A stretch of 64,000 nucleotides of DNA from Bacillota bacterium (GCA_023460085.1 JAEWRI010000023.1:124001-188000); one strand, 5' to 3'; shown: positions 42,881 to 52,004, counted from the stretch's first letter. Numbers and translations: made by a program. The notes: generated from the letters alone by a model not told the origin.

Positions 42881-42890
42881 GCTATAATCA
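42881..42890 (+). promoter_or_regulatory. Extended -10 promoter element before the CotH-type gene
   Basis: TGCTATAATC contains TGC before TATAAT (42883-42888), an extended -10 box. Transcription would start about 50 bases before the large surface-protein gene. Confidence 0.5.
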
Positions 42891-42947
42891 GCTTTAGCGG
42901 TATATCCATCCAAACAAGGCCATATCCACCATCCGGAGAGGCATGCA

Positions 42948-45900
42948 ATGAAACAGACAGAAGACAACTCCGCGGCACCGCGCTCCATCGAGGAGTACCC
43001 GGTGCGCGTCCGAAAAAACCGCCGCCGCTTCTGGCAGATTGCCGCGGCGGCAGTGCTGACAGCCGCGCTCATCGCGGCATGCTGGCTGCTGGCGGGCGGG
43101 TCGGCAGATGCGGTTGCTTCCGCGCAGATCCGAATCACCGAGGTGGTATCCAGCAACGCTGCATCTCTTCAAGACGCGGCGGGAGGCTCGCCGGACTGGA
43201 TAGAGCTGCACAATCCGTCGGACAGCGATATCACCCTCAGCGGATATTTTCTGATGCTGGACAACGACACGACACGGCGCGGCAAGTTGGACGGCGTCAC
43301 CATCCCCGCTGGAGGGTATGCGGTGGTATACGCGGCGGATACTACGCCGGACGGTACTGCGTGCACCGGCTTCTCTCTGCCGCGCGGCGGCTGCACCCTG
43401 CGCCTGGTGGACGCGGACAGCAACGTGCTGCAGACGCTCGCCGTACCGGCGCTGTATACGGACATGTCTTATGCGAATAATGCCGCAACCGGCGGCTTTG
43501 GATATTGCCTCTCCCCCACGCCCGGCGCTGCCAACGACACGGAGATCACCACGCTGCAGGCGCTGGCGGAGTGCGCACAGGGCTGCAGCCTCGCCGTCAC
43601 CGAAGCGATGCCCGATCCGTCGGAGGGCAGCGCGTGGATAGAAATCCGCAACACCGGCGATACGGACACGTACCTTGGCGTTTTCTACCTCGCGGATGAC
43701 AGCGGCGATTCCAGTCCGTACCGTCTGCCCGACGCCACGCTGGCTCCGGGAGAATACGCGCTTATCTATGCGGGCGGCGCGGACATCGCCTTCAGCGTGC
43801 CCTTCCGTCTGGGCGCGGATGACAGCGGCGTATACCTCTACGACGTGACAGGGACGCTGCGCAGCGCGCTCACATGGGACACGCCTCCCGGCGCGGATAC
43901 GTCCGTCGTCGCGGCGGATACCTATACGAAGCATCCTACGCCCGGTGCGGACAACAGCACGGACGTATTTTCCCTCTCAGAGCGCGCCTCCATGGACGCC
44001 TCCGACGCCGTGCGCCTCAGCGAGGTGCTGACGGACAATGCGCACAGCCTGCGGTGCGCGGCGGGCGACCGCTGTGCCTGGGCCGAGGTTTGCAACCACT
44101 CGGATGCGCCGGTATCCCTCTCGGGGTATTATCTCTCGGACGACGCTGCCGATCCGCTCAAATGGGCGTTTCCCGATACCACGCTGGAGGCGGGCAGCTA
44201 CGCCGTAGTTCCGCTCTCCGGCGCCGGAGAAGGTATGGAAGCCTCTTTCCGGCTTTCCGCGGGGGAAAGCACGCTGTACCTGACCGAGATTGCTACGATG
44301 CGCACAGACGCCTTCGCGCTGCCGCAGGAAGCCGAGCAGGACGTCTCCGTGGTGCGCGCGCAGGACGGCACGGCAGGGTACGCGTATCCCACACCCGGCG
44401 CGGACAACGCAGAGTGCTTTGCCTCCCTTGCGGATATGCGGCGCAGCCGTGCGCAGGGCGTCATTCTCAGCGAGGTCTGCGCGGCAGACGCCGACGCCGA
44501 CTGGATAGAGCTGTACAATGGCTCGGACACGGCGGCGGATCTCTCCGGCTGGTACCTCTCCGACGACGCGGACGACCCGCAAAAATGGCAGATTCCCTCG
44601 CTCATCATCGCGGCGGGCGGCTACACCGTGATTACGGCGGACGGCGCGACGGAGAATGCCGCACCCTTCGGCATCGCGATCTCGGGCGAAACGCTGCTGC
44701 TGACACGCGCCGACGGCGCGCTGGTGGACGCCATGGATACCGGGCTGCTGCGCTCGGGGCTCACCAGCGGACGCGTCGCAGGCGACGCCACGCTCGCACG
44801 CGTGTTCTTCACACAGCCCACGCCGGGCGCGCAAAACGCGGAGCAGGCCTACGAAAGCTACGCTGCCGCGCCGGTACTCTCCGAAACCGGACTGTACCAC
44901 ACCGGGGTGTTTTCGCTGTCGCTCGCGACGGCCACGCCGGGCGCGTCCATATACTACACGCTGGACGGCTCCGAGCCGGACGAAACGGATACACTGTACG
45001 CGGGTGCCATCGCAATAGATGCCAACGCGACCGTGCGCGCCGCAGCAATCGCGCCCGGCCTGCTGCCCTCCGATGTCACCACGGCAACCTACCTCTTCGA
45101 GGAACCGCACACCATACCGGTGGTATGCCTCTCGGGGGAACCGTCGGAGATGCGCGACATTTTTGTAAACGCTGACAGGCGGCACAAACCGGAGCACGGC
45201 GGGAATATGGAATATTATGAAACCGACGGCACGCTGGGCGTAAGCTTTACCACCGGCATCAAGTCCAAAGGCCGCAGTTCTCTGGAATACGGTCAGAAGT
45301 CGGTCACCCTATGCCTCGGCGAGGAATATGGCAGAAACGAGGTCTCCTATCCTTTCTTTGAAACGGGTACCGTGACCACCTTCTCCGAGCTTACGCTGCG
45401 CAACGGCGGTCAGGACTACTTTGGTTCGCGTCTGCGCGACTCTTTTATACAGCAGCTCTCGCAGGGCATGGACGTAAATGGCATCCGTACCCGTATCGTC
45501 GCCGTTTACGTCAACGGCGAGTACTGGGGGCTCTACGATCTGGAGGAGGAGCAGGAAGAAGGCTATTTTGAAGCGTATTACGGCCTGTCCTATGACGATA
45601 TCGACATGGTAGACCGCAACAATACCGTAAGACAGGGCAGCGCCGACGGTTATCTCGAAGCCCGAAGTGCCGCCCGAAGCTGGAACCTCTCCGACGACGC
45701 GGTGTTTGCGGAATTCGCCAAGCTCGTGGACGTGGACTCCTGCACCAATTATCTGATCATCAATACCTTCTTTGGCAACGGGGATGTGATCAACCAGCGG
45801 TTCTGGAACGCGAGGGATGGATCGGAGGGATGGCAGCCGCTGCTGTTCGACCTCGACTGGTGCATGCGCTTCAACAGCGCGTACCGCGATACGTTTTCCC

Positions 45901-46280
45901 GGTATTTCAGCAGCACCGGCTCCGCGGCGGGCAACGGCACCATCACCAACATGGATATATTCTACGGCCTCAAGAGGAACGCGGCCTGGCGGGATGCGTT
46001 TATTGACCGCTATATCGAGGTCGCTTACACCGTCTTTGATACCGATCGCGTGCTGGCGATGTTTGACGAGACCGTGGCGGAAATGGAGCCGGAGATGGCG
46101 CGGCATATCGCGCGATGGCATACCCACCGCAGTGTGAACGCCTGGCTGGATCAAACCGAACTGATGCGTGCCGCGCTGGAAAAACGCCGCGACATCGCAC
46201 TGCGAGACATGGCGAGCGCTTTCGGCCTTTCCAGTACGGAGCTTCAGGCGCGTGTCGACGCGTTTACGTCCACACATTGA
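42948..46280 (+). CDS. Surface protein with lamin-tail domains, chitobiase-like domain and CotH kinase-like domain
   Basis: An 1110-residue protein. A basic N-terminus and one membrane segment (about residues 27-50) anchor or export it. Up to four lamin-tail-like beta domains follow, each marked by a D-W-I-E-L-x-N or equivalent (SPDWIELHNPSD, SAWIEIRNTGD, CAWAEVCNHSD, DADWIELYNGSD) and a G-x-Y-L or G-W-Y-L strand. Then comes a chitobiase-type domain (ASIYYTLDGSEPDET). From about 730 to 1060 lies the CotH kinase-like domain with KSKGRSSLEYGQKS, RNGGQDYFGSRLRD, VYVNGEYWGLYDLEE and DLDWCMRF. CotH proteins phosphorylate spore-coat proteins. A terminator follows. Confidence 0.88.
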   Translation: MKQTEDNSAAPRSIEEYPVRVRKNRRRFWQIAAAAVLTAALIAACWLLAGGSADAVASAQIRITEVVSSNAASLQDAAGGSPDWIELHNPSDSDITLSGYFLMLDNDTTRRGKLDGVTIPAGGYAVVYAADTTPDGTACTGFSLPRGGCTLRLVDADSNVLQTLAVPALYTDMSYANNAATGGFGYCLSPTPGAANDTEITTLQALAECAQGCSLAVTEAMPDPSEGSAWIEIRNTGDTDTYLGVFYLADDSGDSSPYRLPDATLAPGEYALIYAGGADIAFSVPFRLGADDSGVYLYDVTGTLRSALTWDTPPGADTSVVAADTYTKHPTPGADNSTDVFSLSERASMDASDAVRLSEVLTDNAHSLRCAAGDRCAWAEVCNHSDAPVSLSGYYLSDDAADPLKWAFPDTTLEAGSYAVVPLSGAGEGMEASFRLSAGESTLYLTEIATMRTDAFALPQEAEQDVSVVRAQDGTAGYAYPTPGADNAECFASLADMRRSRAQGVILSEVCAADADADWIELYNGSDTAADLSGWYLSDDADDPQKWQIPSLIIAAGGYTVITADGATENAAPFGIAISGETLLLTRADGALVDAMDTGLLRSGLTSGRVAGDATLARVFFTQPTPGAQNAEQAYESYAAAPVLSETGLYHTGVFSLSLATATPGASIYYTLDGSEPDETDTLYAGAIAIDANATVRAAAIAPGLLPSDVTTATYLFEEPHTIPVVCLSGEPSEMRDIFVNADRRHKPEHGGNMEYYETDGTLGVSFTTGIKSKGRSSLEYGQKSVTLCLGEEYGRNEVSYPFFETGTVTTFSELTLRNGGQDYFGSRLRDSFIQQLSQGMDVNGIRTRIVAVYVNGEYWGLYDLEEEQEEGYFEAYYGLSYDDIDMVDRNNTVRQGSADGYLEARSAARSWNLSDDAVFAEFAKLVDVDSCTNYLIINTFFGNGDVINQRFWNARDGSEGWQPLLFDLDWCMRFNSAYRDTFSRYFSSTGSAAGNGTITNMDIFYGLKRNAAWRDAFIDRYIEVAYTVFDTDRVLAMFDETVAEMEPEMARHIARWHTHRSVNAWLDQTELMRAALEKRRDIALRDMASAFGLSSTELQARVDAFTSTH

Positions 46281-46298
46281 GTATACAACCGATCCATC

Positions 46299-46334
46299 GG
46301 CGCAGCCTTTTCCTGGCTGCGCTTTTGGTTTTCC
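46299..46334 (+). terminator. Rho-independent terminator of the CotH-type gene
   Basis: GCGCAGCC (46300-46307) pairs with GGCTGCGC (46315-46322), followed by TTTTGGTTTT. Confidence 0.85.
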
Positions 46335-46376
46335 GCGGCTTTCCCCTTCATATCCACAATTATTTTTGTTGACCTG

Positions 46377-46423
46377 TTGACAAACTAACAGTTGTTAGTT
46401 ATAGTGATGCTAACAGTTGTTAG
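46377..46423 (+). promoter_or_regulatory. Promoter with two identical operator palindromes (TetR-type control)
   Basis: TTGACA (46377-46382) and TATAGT (46400-46405) have a 17-base spacer. The 14-base dyad CTAACAGTTGTTAG fills that spacer (46385-46398) and is repeated exactly at 46410-46423, downstream of the -10 box. The TetR gene two positions later in the operon is the obvious regulator. Confidence 0.85.
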
Positions 46424-46440
46424 TTTGGAGGAAAACAAAA

Positions 46441-46826
46441 ATGGTTGCACTTTATTTGGGAGACGTCGTCTCAATACTGACCACCGCGCTGATTGCCGGA
46501 ATGCTGGCGCTGATAGGGATATCGCTCGTAAACAGGCAGCGAACCCGGTATTGGGGCCGCTTCATACTCGTCTTTGTGCTTGCGGGCACGGCAATCAGCG
46601 CGTTGTCCGCCACGCGCGACGCGTTCATGATGGACGGCGCGCTGTTCGCCCTCACGAGCGTACAGTCGCTCGTTTGCGCGGCGGCGGGCTGCCTCATCTA
46701 TCTCGCGGGGCTCGCGGCCCTGTTTGTAAAAACCAGAAGTTCCGGAAAGTGGATTTTTACGTCATCTCCGCGCTCTTCCTCGTACAGGTCGTAACGGTGG
46801 AAGCGTCGAGAATCGCGATGATGTAA
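46441..46826 (+). CDS. Small membrane protein with four helices, C-terminus frameshifted
   Basis: Starts at ATG 46441 behind GGAGG. The open frame gives hydrophobic segments at about residues 5-25, 35-55 and 75-100, then an unlikely tail and a stop at 46794. A -1 shift in the five-A run near 46729-46733 gives instead a basic turn and a fourth helix (KVDFYVISALFLVQVVTVEA). It then ends at TAA 46824-46826, whose bases form part of the AAGGAGG site of the TetR gene. The shifted ending is clearly the natural one. The family is unknown; the context suggests a drug- or stress-response membrane protein. Confidence 0.65.
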
Positions 46827-46838
46827 GGAGGCAAAGGC

Positions 46839-47483
46839 ATGAACACGCGGGAGAAGATACTGACGGAGGCGCTCACCCTGTTTTCCGTGAAGGGGTACGA
46901 TCCCGTCTCGGTGCGGGACATCGCCTACGCCGTGGGCATCAAGGAGTCCTCGCTCTACAACCACTTTAAGAACAAGCAGGACATCTTTGATTCCCTGCTG
47001 AAGGAATACTCGGGCCGCTGGGAGGCGTTCTTCCATCAGGCCCGGCTGACGGGAGACGACATGCGGTTTGCGGCGGACGAGCGCACCGTAGCCATGTACA
47101 AAAACATGAGCGGCGAACAGTTTGCCGCGGTGGCGGGCGCTATCTTCGACTACTATATGACGGATGATATCAACGTCAAATTCCGCCGGATGCTGACCAT
47201 CGAGCAGTACCGCAACGCCGATATCGGCGCGCTGTTCAAAAGGATTTCGTTCGAGGACAGCATCGCGTATCAGGCGCAGCTGTTCGAAGCCATGATGGAC
47301 GCGGGCTGCTTCGTAAGAACGGATCCGGAGGTGCTGGCGCTGGAGTTCTTCTCTCCCATCTTCCTGATATTCTACAAGTACGGCAGCGATCCCGAAAGCC
47401 TGCAACAGGCAAAGGCGTTGTTCCTGCGGCACATCGACCACTTCGGCAAAACCTACGGCGCCGATACACCACAGAAAGGCTGA
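46839..47483 (+). CDS. TetR family transcriptional regulator
   Basis: A 214-residue regulator. The N-terminal helix-turn-helix reads REKILTEALTLFSVKGYDPV, VRDIAYAVGIKESSLYNHFKN, the TetR pattern. The C-terminal ligand domain is not specific. It is the second gene of an operon: small membrane protein, tetR, flavodoxin-like reductase. The two CTAACA-TGTTAG dyads in the promoter are its likely binding sites, giving autoregulation released by an inducer. AAGGAGG overlaps the stop of the preceding gene in its corrected frame. Confidence 0.92.
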   Translation: MNTREKILTEALTLFSVKGYDPVSVRDIAYAVGIKESSLYNHFKNKQDIFDSLLKEYSGRWEAFFHQARLTGDDMRFAADERTVAMYKNMSGEQFAAVAGAIFDYYMTDDINVKFRRMLTIEQYRNADIGALFKRISFEDSIAYQAQLFEAMMDAGCFVRTDPEVLALEFFSPIFLIFYKYGSDPESLQQAKALFLRHIDHFGKTYGADTPQKG

Positions 47484-47488
47484 ACGCG

Positions 47489-48193
47489 ATGAAAATCACC
47501 CTCATCAACGGCAGCATGCGCCACGGCAGTACGTGGCACTGCGCGGATGCCGTCTTACAGGAACTCAGGAAAACCGGCGATACACAGGTGACGGAATTCT
47601 TCCTTCCCCGGGACATGCCGCATTTCTGCAACGGCTGCTTCTCCTGCATCTACCATGGGGAGGACACGTGCCCGCACGCCTCGTCCATCCAGCCTTTGGT
47701 GGAAGCGGTAACGCAGGCCGACCTCATCGTACTGACATCCCCCGTTTACGCTATGGATGTATCCGGCGGAATGAAAGCGCTGCTCGACCACCTCTGCTTC
47801 ATGTGGATGAGCCACCGGCCCAATGCAGCCATGTTCGGCAAGGCGGGGCTGACCGTGGTCACCGCCGCCGGTTCCGGCCTCTCGCACACCGCCAAGACCC
47901 TCAAAAACAGCCTCCGCTTCTGGGGGGTGAAGAAGGTGTACGGCTTTAGCAGCCGCGTTGCGGCCATGAAATGGAGCGACGTCTCCGAAAAGACACAGGC
48001 GAAGATACGCAGGAACGCGGGGAAGCTCGCTGCGCGGATTGTAAAGTCCGTAAGCGCACGGACGCAGCGCCCGCTGTTCAGAAGCTTCTTCTTTCGCCTG
48101 ATGGCGGGGATGCAAAAGAAGAACGACTGGAACCCAACCGACCGGAATCACTGGCTGGCGCAGGGCTGGCTGGAGGGAAAAAGACCCTTCTGA
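47489..48193 (+). CDS. NAD(P)H-dependent FMN reductase (flavodoxin-like)
   Basis: A 234-residue protein. The FMN phosphate loop is LINGSMRHGSTWHCAD, and the second flavin segment is LTSPVYAMDVSGGMKALLDH. Between them lies a cysteine cluster, FCNGCFSCIYHGEDTCPH, common in NADPH-dependent FMN reductases of the iron-sulfur flavoprotein group. A basic C-terminal stretch follows. With the TetR gene just before it (five bases apart), it is a candidate effector for detoxifying quinones or nitro compounds. An AAAGGCTGAACG site overlaps the tetR stop. Confidence 0.85.
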   Translation: MKITLINGSMRHGSTWHCADAVLQELRKTGDTQVTEFFLPRDMPHFCNGCFSCIYHGEDTCPHASSIQPLVEAVTQADLIVLTSPVYAMDVSGGMKALLDHLCFMWMSHRPNAAMFGKAGLTVVTAAGSGLSHTAKTLKNSLRFWGVKKVYGFSSRVAAMKWSDVSEKTQAKIRRNAGKLAARIVKSVSARTQRPLFRSFFFRLMAGMQKKNDWNPTDRNHWLAQGWLEGKRPF

Positions 48194-48207
48194 ACGCGCA
48201 GGACAAA

Positions 48208-48243
48208 TAAAAAGCACCGCCGCAGTTTCCTCAGCGGCGGTGC
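48208..48243 (-). terminator. Shared terminator between the TetR operon and ilvE
   Basis: GCACCGCCGC (48214-48223) pairs with GCGGCGGTGC (48234-48243). On the minus strand TTTTTATTTG follows, so it ends ilvE best; on the plus strand only CTTCG follows. Confidence 0.85.
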
Positions 48244-48259
48244 CTTCGTATACGATATT

Positions 48260-49324
48260 TCAGAGCGTTTTTATCCAGCCGAACTCATCCTGATAGCGCC
48301 CGTACTGTATGCCGGTGAGCTTGTCGTAAAGCTTGCCCGTCAGTTCGCCCATGTTGCCGCCGGAGACCTTGATGCGCTTATCCTCCCACTGCATGCCGCC
48401 CACCGGAGAAACCACCGCGGCCGTGCCCGTACCGAACGCTTCCTCCAGCCCGCCCGTTTCGGCTTCGCGGAAGATGTCCGCGATGGCGATGCGCTCCTCG
48501 CGCACCGGCACGCCGTACACGTCCCTGGCAAGGCGGATGATGGAGTCCCGCGTGATACCGGCCAGTATGCTGCCCGTCAGCGGCGCGGTATAGAGCTCGC
48601 CTTTGATCTTGAAGAACATGTTCATCGAGCCGACTTCCTCGACGTACTTCTTTTCGCAGCCGTCCAGCCACAGCACCTGAGAGAAGCCCTTGTCGTGCGC
48701 ATACTTGCCCGCGATGAGGCTCGCCGCGTAGTTGCCGCCCGTCTTGGCAGCGCCCGTGCCGCCCACGACGGAACGCACGTAGTTATCCTCCACGTAGATA
48801 TCCACCGGCGCAAGACCCGATGCGTAATACGCGCCCACCGGCGAGAGTATGATGTAGAAAAGGTACTCGTCGCCTTCCTTCACGCCAATGTAGGGGTCCG
48901 TGGCGATATAGGTGGGCCGGACATAGAGAGAGGTGCCGTCCGCCTTGGGAATCCACCCTTTCTCAATATTCACCAGTTCATAGAGCGATTCCAGTATGAA
49001 CTCTTGGGGCAGCTCCGGCATACACATCCTCTTGGCCGAGATGTTCATGCGCGTAAAGTTATCCCACGGGCGGAAAAGGTTGACGCCCTTTTCCGTCTGG
49101 TAGGCCTTGAGACCCTCGAAAATCGTCTGGCTGTAGTGCAATACGCTGCACGCGGGCGAAAACGAAAAATTCTCGAACGGACGGATCTGCGCGTTGTGCC
49201 AGCCTTCGCCCGTACGGTACTGAATGGTCAGCATATGATCCGTGAATATGCGGCCGAATCCCAGCTTGGTCTCGTCCTGCGGCTTTTGCTTGGGTTGCGT
49301 GTTCCTGATGATCTCCAGCTTCAT
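48260..49324 (-). CDS. ilvE: Branched-chain amino-acid aminotransferase
   Basis: A 354-residue fold-type IV transaminase of the class II BCAT group. The pyridoxal lysine is in GGTGAAKTGGNYAAS. Other family marks are FSPACSVLHYSQTIFEGLKAYQ, LFRPWDNFTRMN, KYVEEVGSMNMFF and the closing VSPVGGMQWEDKRI. It interconverts leucine, isoleucine and valine with their keto acids. The ATG at 49324 (MKLEIIRNTQPKQKPQ) is used; an in-frame start 48 bases earlier would add residues not found in the family. A consensus-like promoter lies at 49354-49382. Confidence 0.95.
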   Translation of the reverse strand: MKLEIIRNTQPKQKPQDETKLGFGRIFTDHMLTIQYRTGEGWHNAQIRPFENFSFSPACSVLHYSQTIFEGLKAYQTEKGVNLFRPWDNFTRMNISAKRMCMPELPQEFILESLYELVNIEKGWIPKADGTSLYVRPTYIATDPYIGVKEGDEYLFYIILSPVGAYYASGLAPVDIYVEDNYVRSVVGGTGAAKTGGNYAASLIAGKYAHDKGFSQVLWLDGCEKKYVEEVGSMNMFFKIKGELYTAPLTGSILAGITRDSIIRLARDVYGVPVREERIAIADIFREAETGGLEEAFGTGTAAVVSPVGGMQWEDKRIKVSGGNMGELTGKLYDKLTGIQYGRYQDEFGWIKTL

Positions 49325-49353
49325 GTTCCTATGCCCCCGTTTAATTTCTGTTA

Positions 49354-49382
49354 ATTTTACTCCCCATGGCACGATGAGTCAA
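49354..49382 (-). promoter_or_regulatory. Promoter of ilvE
   Basis: On the minus strand TTGACT (49377-49382), a 17-base spacer and TAAAAT (49354-49359). The leader is too short for a T-box. Confidence 0.7.
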
Positions 49383-49435
49383 CCATAATCCCTGTTTTTT
49401 CGGCGAAAGATGCGGGAGGAGGCTGACCGTAAGGT

Positions 49436-49463
49436 TTGCAAAAAAACGCTTTGCTGATATAAT
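49436..49463 (+). promoter_or_regulatory. Promoter of uppP
   Basis: TTGCAA (49436-49441), a 16-base spacer and TATAAT (49458-49463), divergent from the ilvE promoter. Confidence 0.65.
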
Positions 49464-49494
49464 AACATCGCGAAGAATAAGAAAGGATAGTACC

Positions 49495-50295
49495 ATGGGC
49501 ATTTTGGAAGCCATTGCGTTGGGCATCGTACAGGGTTTAACGGAGTTTCTGCCCGTTTCAAGCAGCGGGCATCTCGTTTTAATGCAGAAGATATTCGGCA
49601 CCGCGGCGCTGGAGGGCACGACGAATCCGCAGCTGCTGTTTTTTGATACCATGCTTCATATCGGTACGCTGCTGGCCGTCGTCGTCGTACTGTGGAAGGA
49701 TATACTGGGGCTTTTTCGCAAACCGTTCAATACGCTTTTGTATCTCGTAATCGCAACGATCCCCGCAGTGGTGGTTTCGCTGTGGCTGGGGGACTTCATC
49801 GACGAAGCGTACGGCGGGCAGTATCTCGGCTTCGGGTTCCTGTTCACCGCACTGGCGCTGACCGCTTCAGAGCTTATCTCCAAGCGGATAGGCAACCGGC
49901 GCGAGGTGCGCCTGGGCACCGCCACCACGATGGGCATCATGCAGGCGATCGCCATCATGCCGGGCATATCGCGTTCCGGCTCCACCATCGCGGGCGGGCT
50001 TGCGTGCGGTGCAGAGCGCCAGAAGGTAGCGCGTTTCTCCTTTTTGATGTCGGTTCCTGCCATACTGGGCGGGGCGCTGCTGAACGGTTACAAGTTCATT
50101 AAAATGGACAACGCGTCGCTGGATTGGCTTCCGTTGATTGCGGGTATGGTATGCGCCGCTGTCACCGGTTACATCGCCATCCGCTTCATGCTCGCGCTGA
50201 TATCCAAGAAGCGGCTGTGGGGATTCGCGATCTATGTCACGGTTTTGGGAGTATTCGTGCTGCTGGATCAGTACTGGATGCACATTGTGTTTTGA
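49495..50295 (+). CDS. uppP: Undecaprenyl-diphosphatase (BacA type)
   Basis: A 266-residue membrane enzyme with about eight segments. It recycles the lipid carrier of cell-wall synthesis and gives bacitracin tolerance. Both catalytic motifs are present: GIVQGLTEFLPVSSSGHLVL near the N-terminus, with the E-x-x-x-E-like acidic and serine residues, and PGISRSGSTIAGGLACG near residue 160. The length fits the family. AGAAAGGATAG precedes the ATG. The peptidase gene follows after about 70 bases without a visible terminator. Confidence 0.95.
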   Translation: MGILEAIALGIVQGLTEFLPVSSSGHLVLMQKIFGTAALEGTTNPQLLFFDTMLHIGTLLAVVVVLWKDILGLFRKPFNTLLYLVIATIPAVVVSLWLGDFIDEAYGGQYLGFGFLFTALALTASELISKRIGNRREVRLGTATTMGIMQAIAIMPGISRSGSTIAGGLACGAERQKVARFSFLMSVPAILGGALLNGYKFIKMDNASLDWLPLIAGMVCAAVTGYIAIRFMLALISKKRLWGFAIYVTVLGVFVLLDQYWMHIVF

Positions 50296-50364
50296 TGAGG
50301 CCGGGGCTGTATGCATTCATACAGTACCGTACCGCATCATCTGATAATATACAGAGGTAATGTT

Positions 50365-51756
50365 ATGCTGGATTTTTCAATGGAACCGTACAAAAAGGAA
50401 ATGCTCGATACGCTCAAGGAGTTCATCCGGATTGAGAGCGTAAAAAGTGCCGCGCAGCCCAACATGCCCTATGGCAGGGCGATATTCGACGCGCTGATGT
50501 ATGTGCAAAGCACGGCGGAGCGCATGGATTTGGATTGCGTCAACATGTTTGGACACCTCGCCTATGTGGATTACGGCGACGGCGAAGAGATGCTGGGCAT
50601 TCTTACCCACGTGGACGTCGTACCCAAGGGCGACGAGTGGACGATGCCCGCTTTCGAGGGAATCGAAAAGGACGGGCGGATATACGGGCGCGGCGCCATA
50701 GACAACAAGGGCCCCGCCATCGCGGCGCTCTATGCCATCAAGGCCCTCAGTGACAACTGCATTCAGCTGGGCAAGAAGGTGCGGCTTATCTTCGGTGCGG
50801 ACGAGGAAACCACCTGGACCGACATGGACTATTACAAGGCGCACGAGCGTCTGCCCGACGTCGCCTTTTCGCCGGACGGCGAATATCCCGTCATCAACGT
50901 GGAGAAGGGCGTTATCCACATCGAGCTTTCGCTTTCCTGCCCGCCGACCCAGGGAGAAGGCGTTGCGCTGCGTACGCTGAACGCAGGCACAAGCGTCAAC
51001 GTAGTGCCCAACCGCGCTTCCTGCGTGCTGCACGCGCCGTTTGCGCTCATCCAAAAGAGCGTGGAGGCGTACACCTGCCCCCTCGGCGCCAACCTCACCT
51101 GTGAAGAGGACGAGACCGGCTGCACGCGCGTCAACGCGGCAGGAAAAAGCGCGCACGGCTCCCGTCCGGAGGAAGGAATCAACGCGGCGGCTTCTCTGCT
51201 GCTGTACCTCAACACGCTGCCTCTGTCCGACGGACCTGCGGAACACGCGGTATACACGCTGGCCGAAAAGATAGGCGCGACGCTGCACGGCGAAAACATG
51301 GAGCTGAATTTATCCGACGAGCCTTCGGGAGACCTGACGCTGAACCTGGGATATATCCGCATGCGTGAAGGCATGATGAAGGTGGGCCTGGATGTGCGTT
51401 ATCCGGTAACCTATACGCGCGAAGATGTGGATGTCAAGATTAAAAAACACCTTGCCCTGTTTGAATACGGCTGCATTCATTCCATCAATTCGCTCTACGT
51501 CCCGGAGGACAGCGAGCTGATACAAACGCTGAAGCAGGTATACAAGGAAAATACCGGCGAGGAGCCCTATTGTATCGCTATCGGCGGTGCCACTTACGCG
51601 CGCGCGTTCAAGAACGCGGTCACGTTCGGCCCCCTGTTCCCCGGCCAGCCCAAGGTGGAGCACGGCCCGGACGAGTACATGGAAATCAGCTCCCTCATTA
51701 AAAACGCCGAGATTATCGCAGACACCATCGTGCGGCTCTGCGGGCGTAAGGGATGA
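50365..51756 (+). CDS. Sapep/PepV-type dipeptidase (M20 family)
   Basis: A 463-residue M20 metallopeptidase. The metal ligands are in GILTHVDVVPKGDEW (H and D), GRGAIDNKGP (D), FGADEETTWTDM (E-E) and the closing KVEHGPDEYM (H). An inserted lid domain occupies about residues 190-330. These match the Mn- or Zn-dependent dipeptidases PepV and Sapep, which cleave dipeptides including beta-alanyl ones. The ATG at 50365 follows AGAGGTAATG. The stop overlaps the next small gene by four bases (ATGA). Confidence 0.92.
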   Translation: MLDFSMEPYKKEMLDTLKEFIRIESVKSAAQPNMPYGRAIFDALMYVQSTAERMDLDCVNMFGHLAYVDYGDGEEMLGILTHVDVVPKGDEWTMPAFEGIEKDGRIYGRGAIDNKGPAIAALYAIKALSDNCIQLGKKVRLIFGADEETTWTDMDYYKAHERLPDVAFSPDGEYPVINVEKGVIHIELSLSCPPTQGEGVALRTLNAGTSVNVVPNRASCVLHAPFALIQKSVEAYTCPLGANLTCEEDETGCTRVNAAGKSAHGSRPEEGINAAASLLLYLNTLPLSDGPAEHAVYTLAEKIGATLHGENMELNLSDEPSGDLTLNLGYIRMREGMMKVGLDVRYPVTYTREDVDVKIKKHLALFEYGCIHSINSLYVPEDSELIQTLKQVYKENTGEEPYCIAIGGATYARAFKNAVTFGPLFPGQPKVEHGPDEYMEISSLIKNAEIIADTIVRLCGRKG

Positions 51757-52004
51757 AGTACTGGGTCAAGCTGAAAACCGAGGACATTATCCGCACGCAC
51801 ATTACGGTGGACGCGCCTGATTTGGTTGGGGCGCTGGTGGAAGGCTGCAACGCGCTCGATCTCTCCAAACCGGTGCTTTGCGAAAAACATCACTCAGAAA
51901 TGAAGCGTTTTTCGCGGACATTATTCTATCCGGATGACTTTGTGGATTCCGTGCCGTTTGATGCGCTTGAGGTTGAATTAATTACCAGACGCAAACAGAA
52001 ATAA
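51753..52004 (+). CDS. Small protein of unknown function coupled to the dipeptidase
   Basis: An 83-residue protein that I cannot assign. It starts MKYWVKLKTEDIIRTHIT and contains VDAPDLVGALVEGCNALDLSKPVLCEKHHSEM, then FYPDDFVDSVPFDALEVELI, which looks like a compact alpha/beta fold. Its start codon overlaps the dipeptidase stop (ATGA), good evidence that it is translated. Similar small proteins of about 80 residues with an F-x-P-D-D-F segment occur in clostridia without known roles. Confidence 0.7.
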   Translation: MKYWVKLKTEDIIRTHITVDAPDLVGALVEGCNALDLSKPVLCEKHHSEMKRFSRTLFYPDDFVDSVPFDALEVELITRRKQK

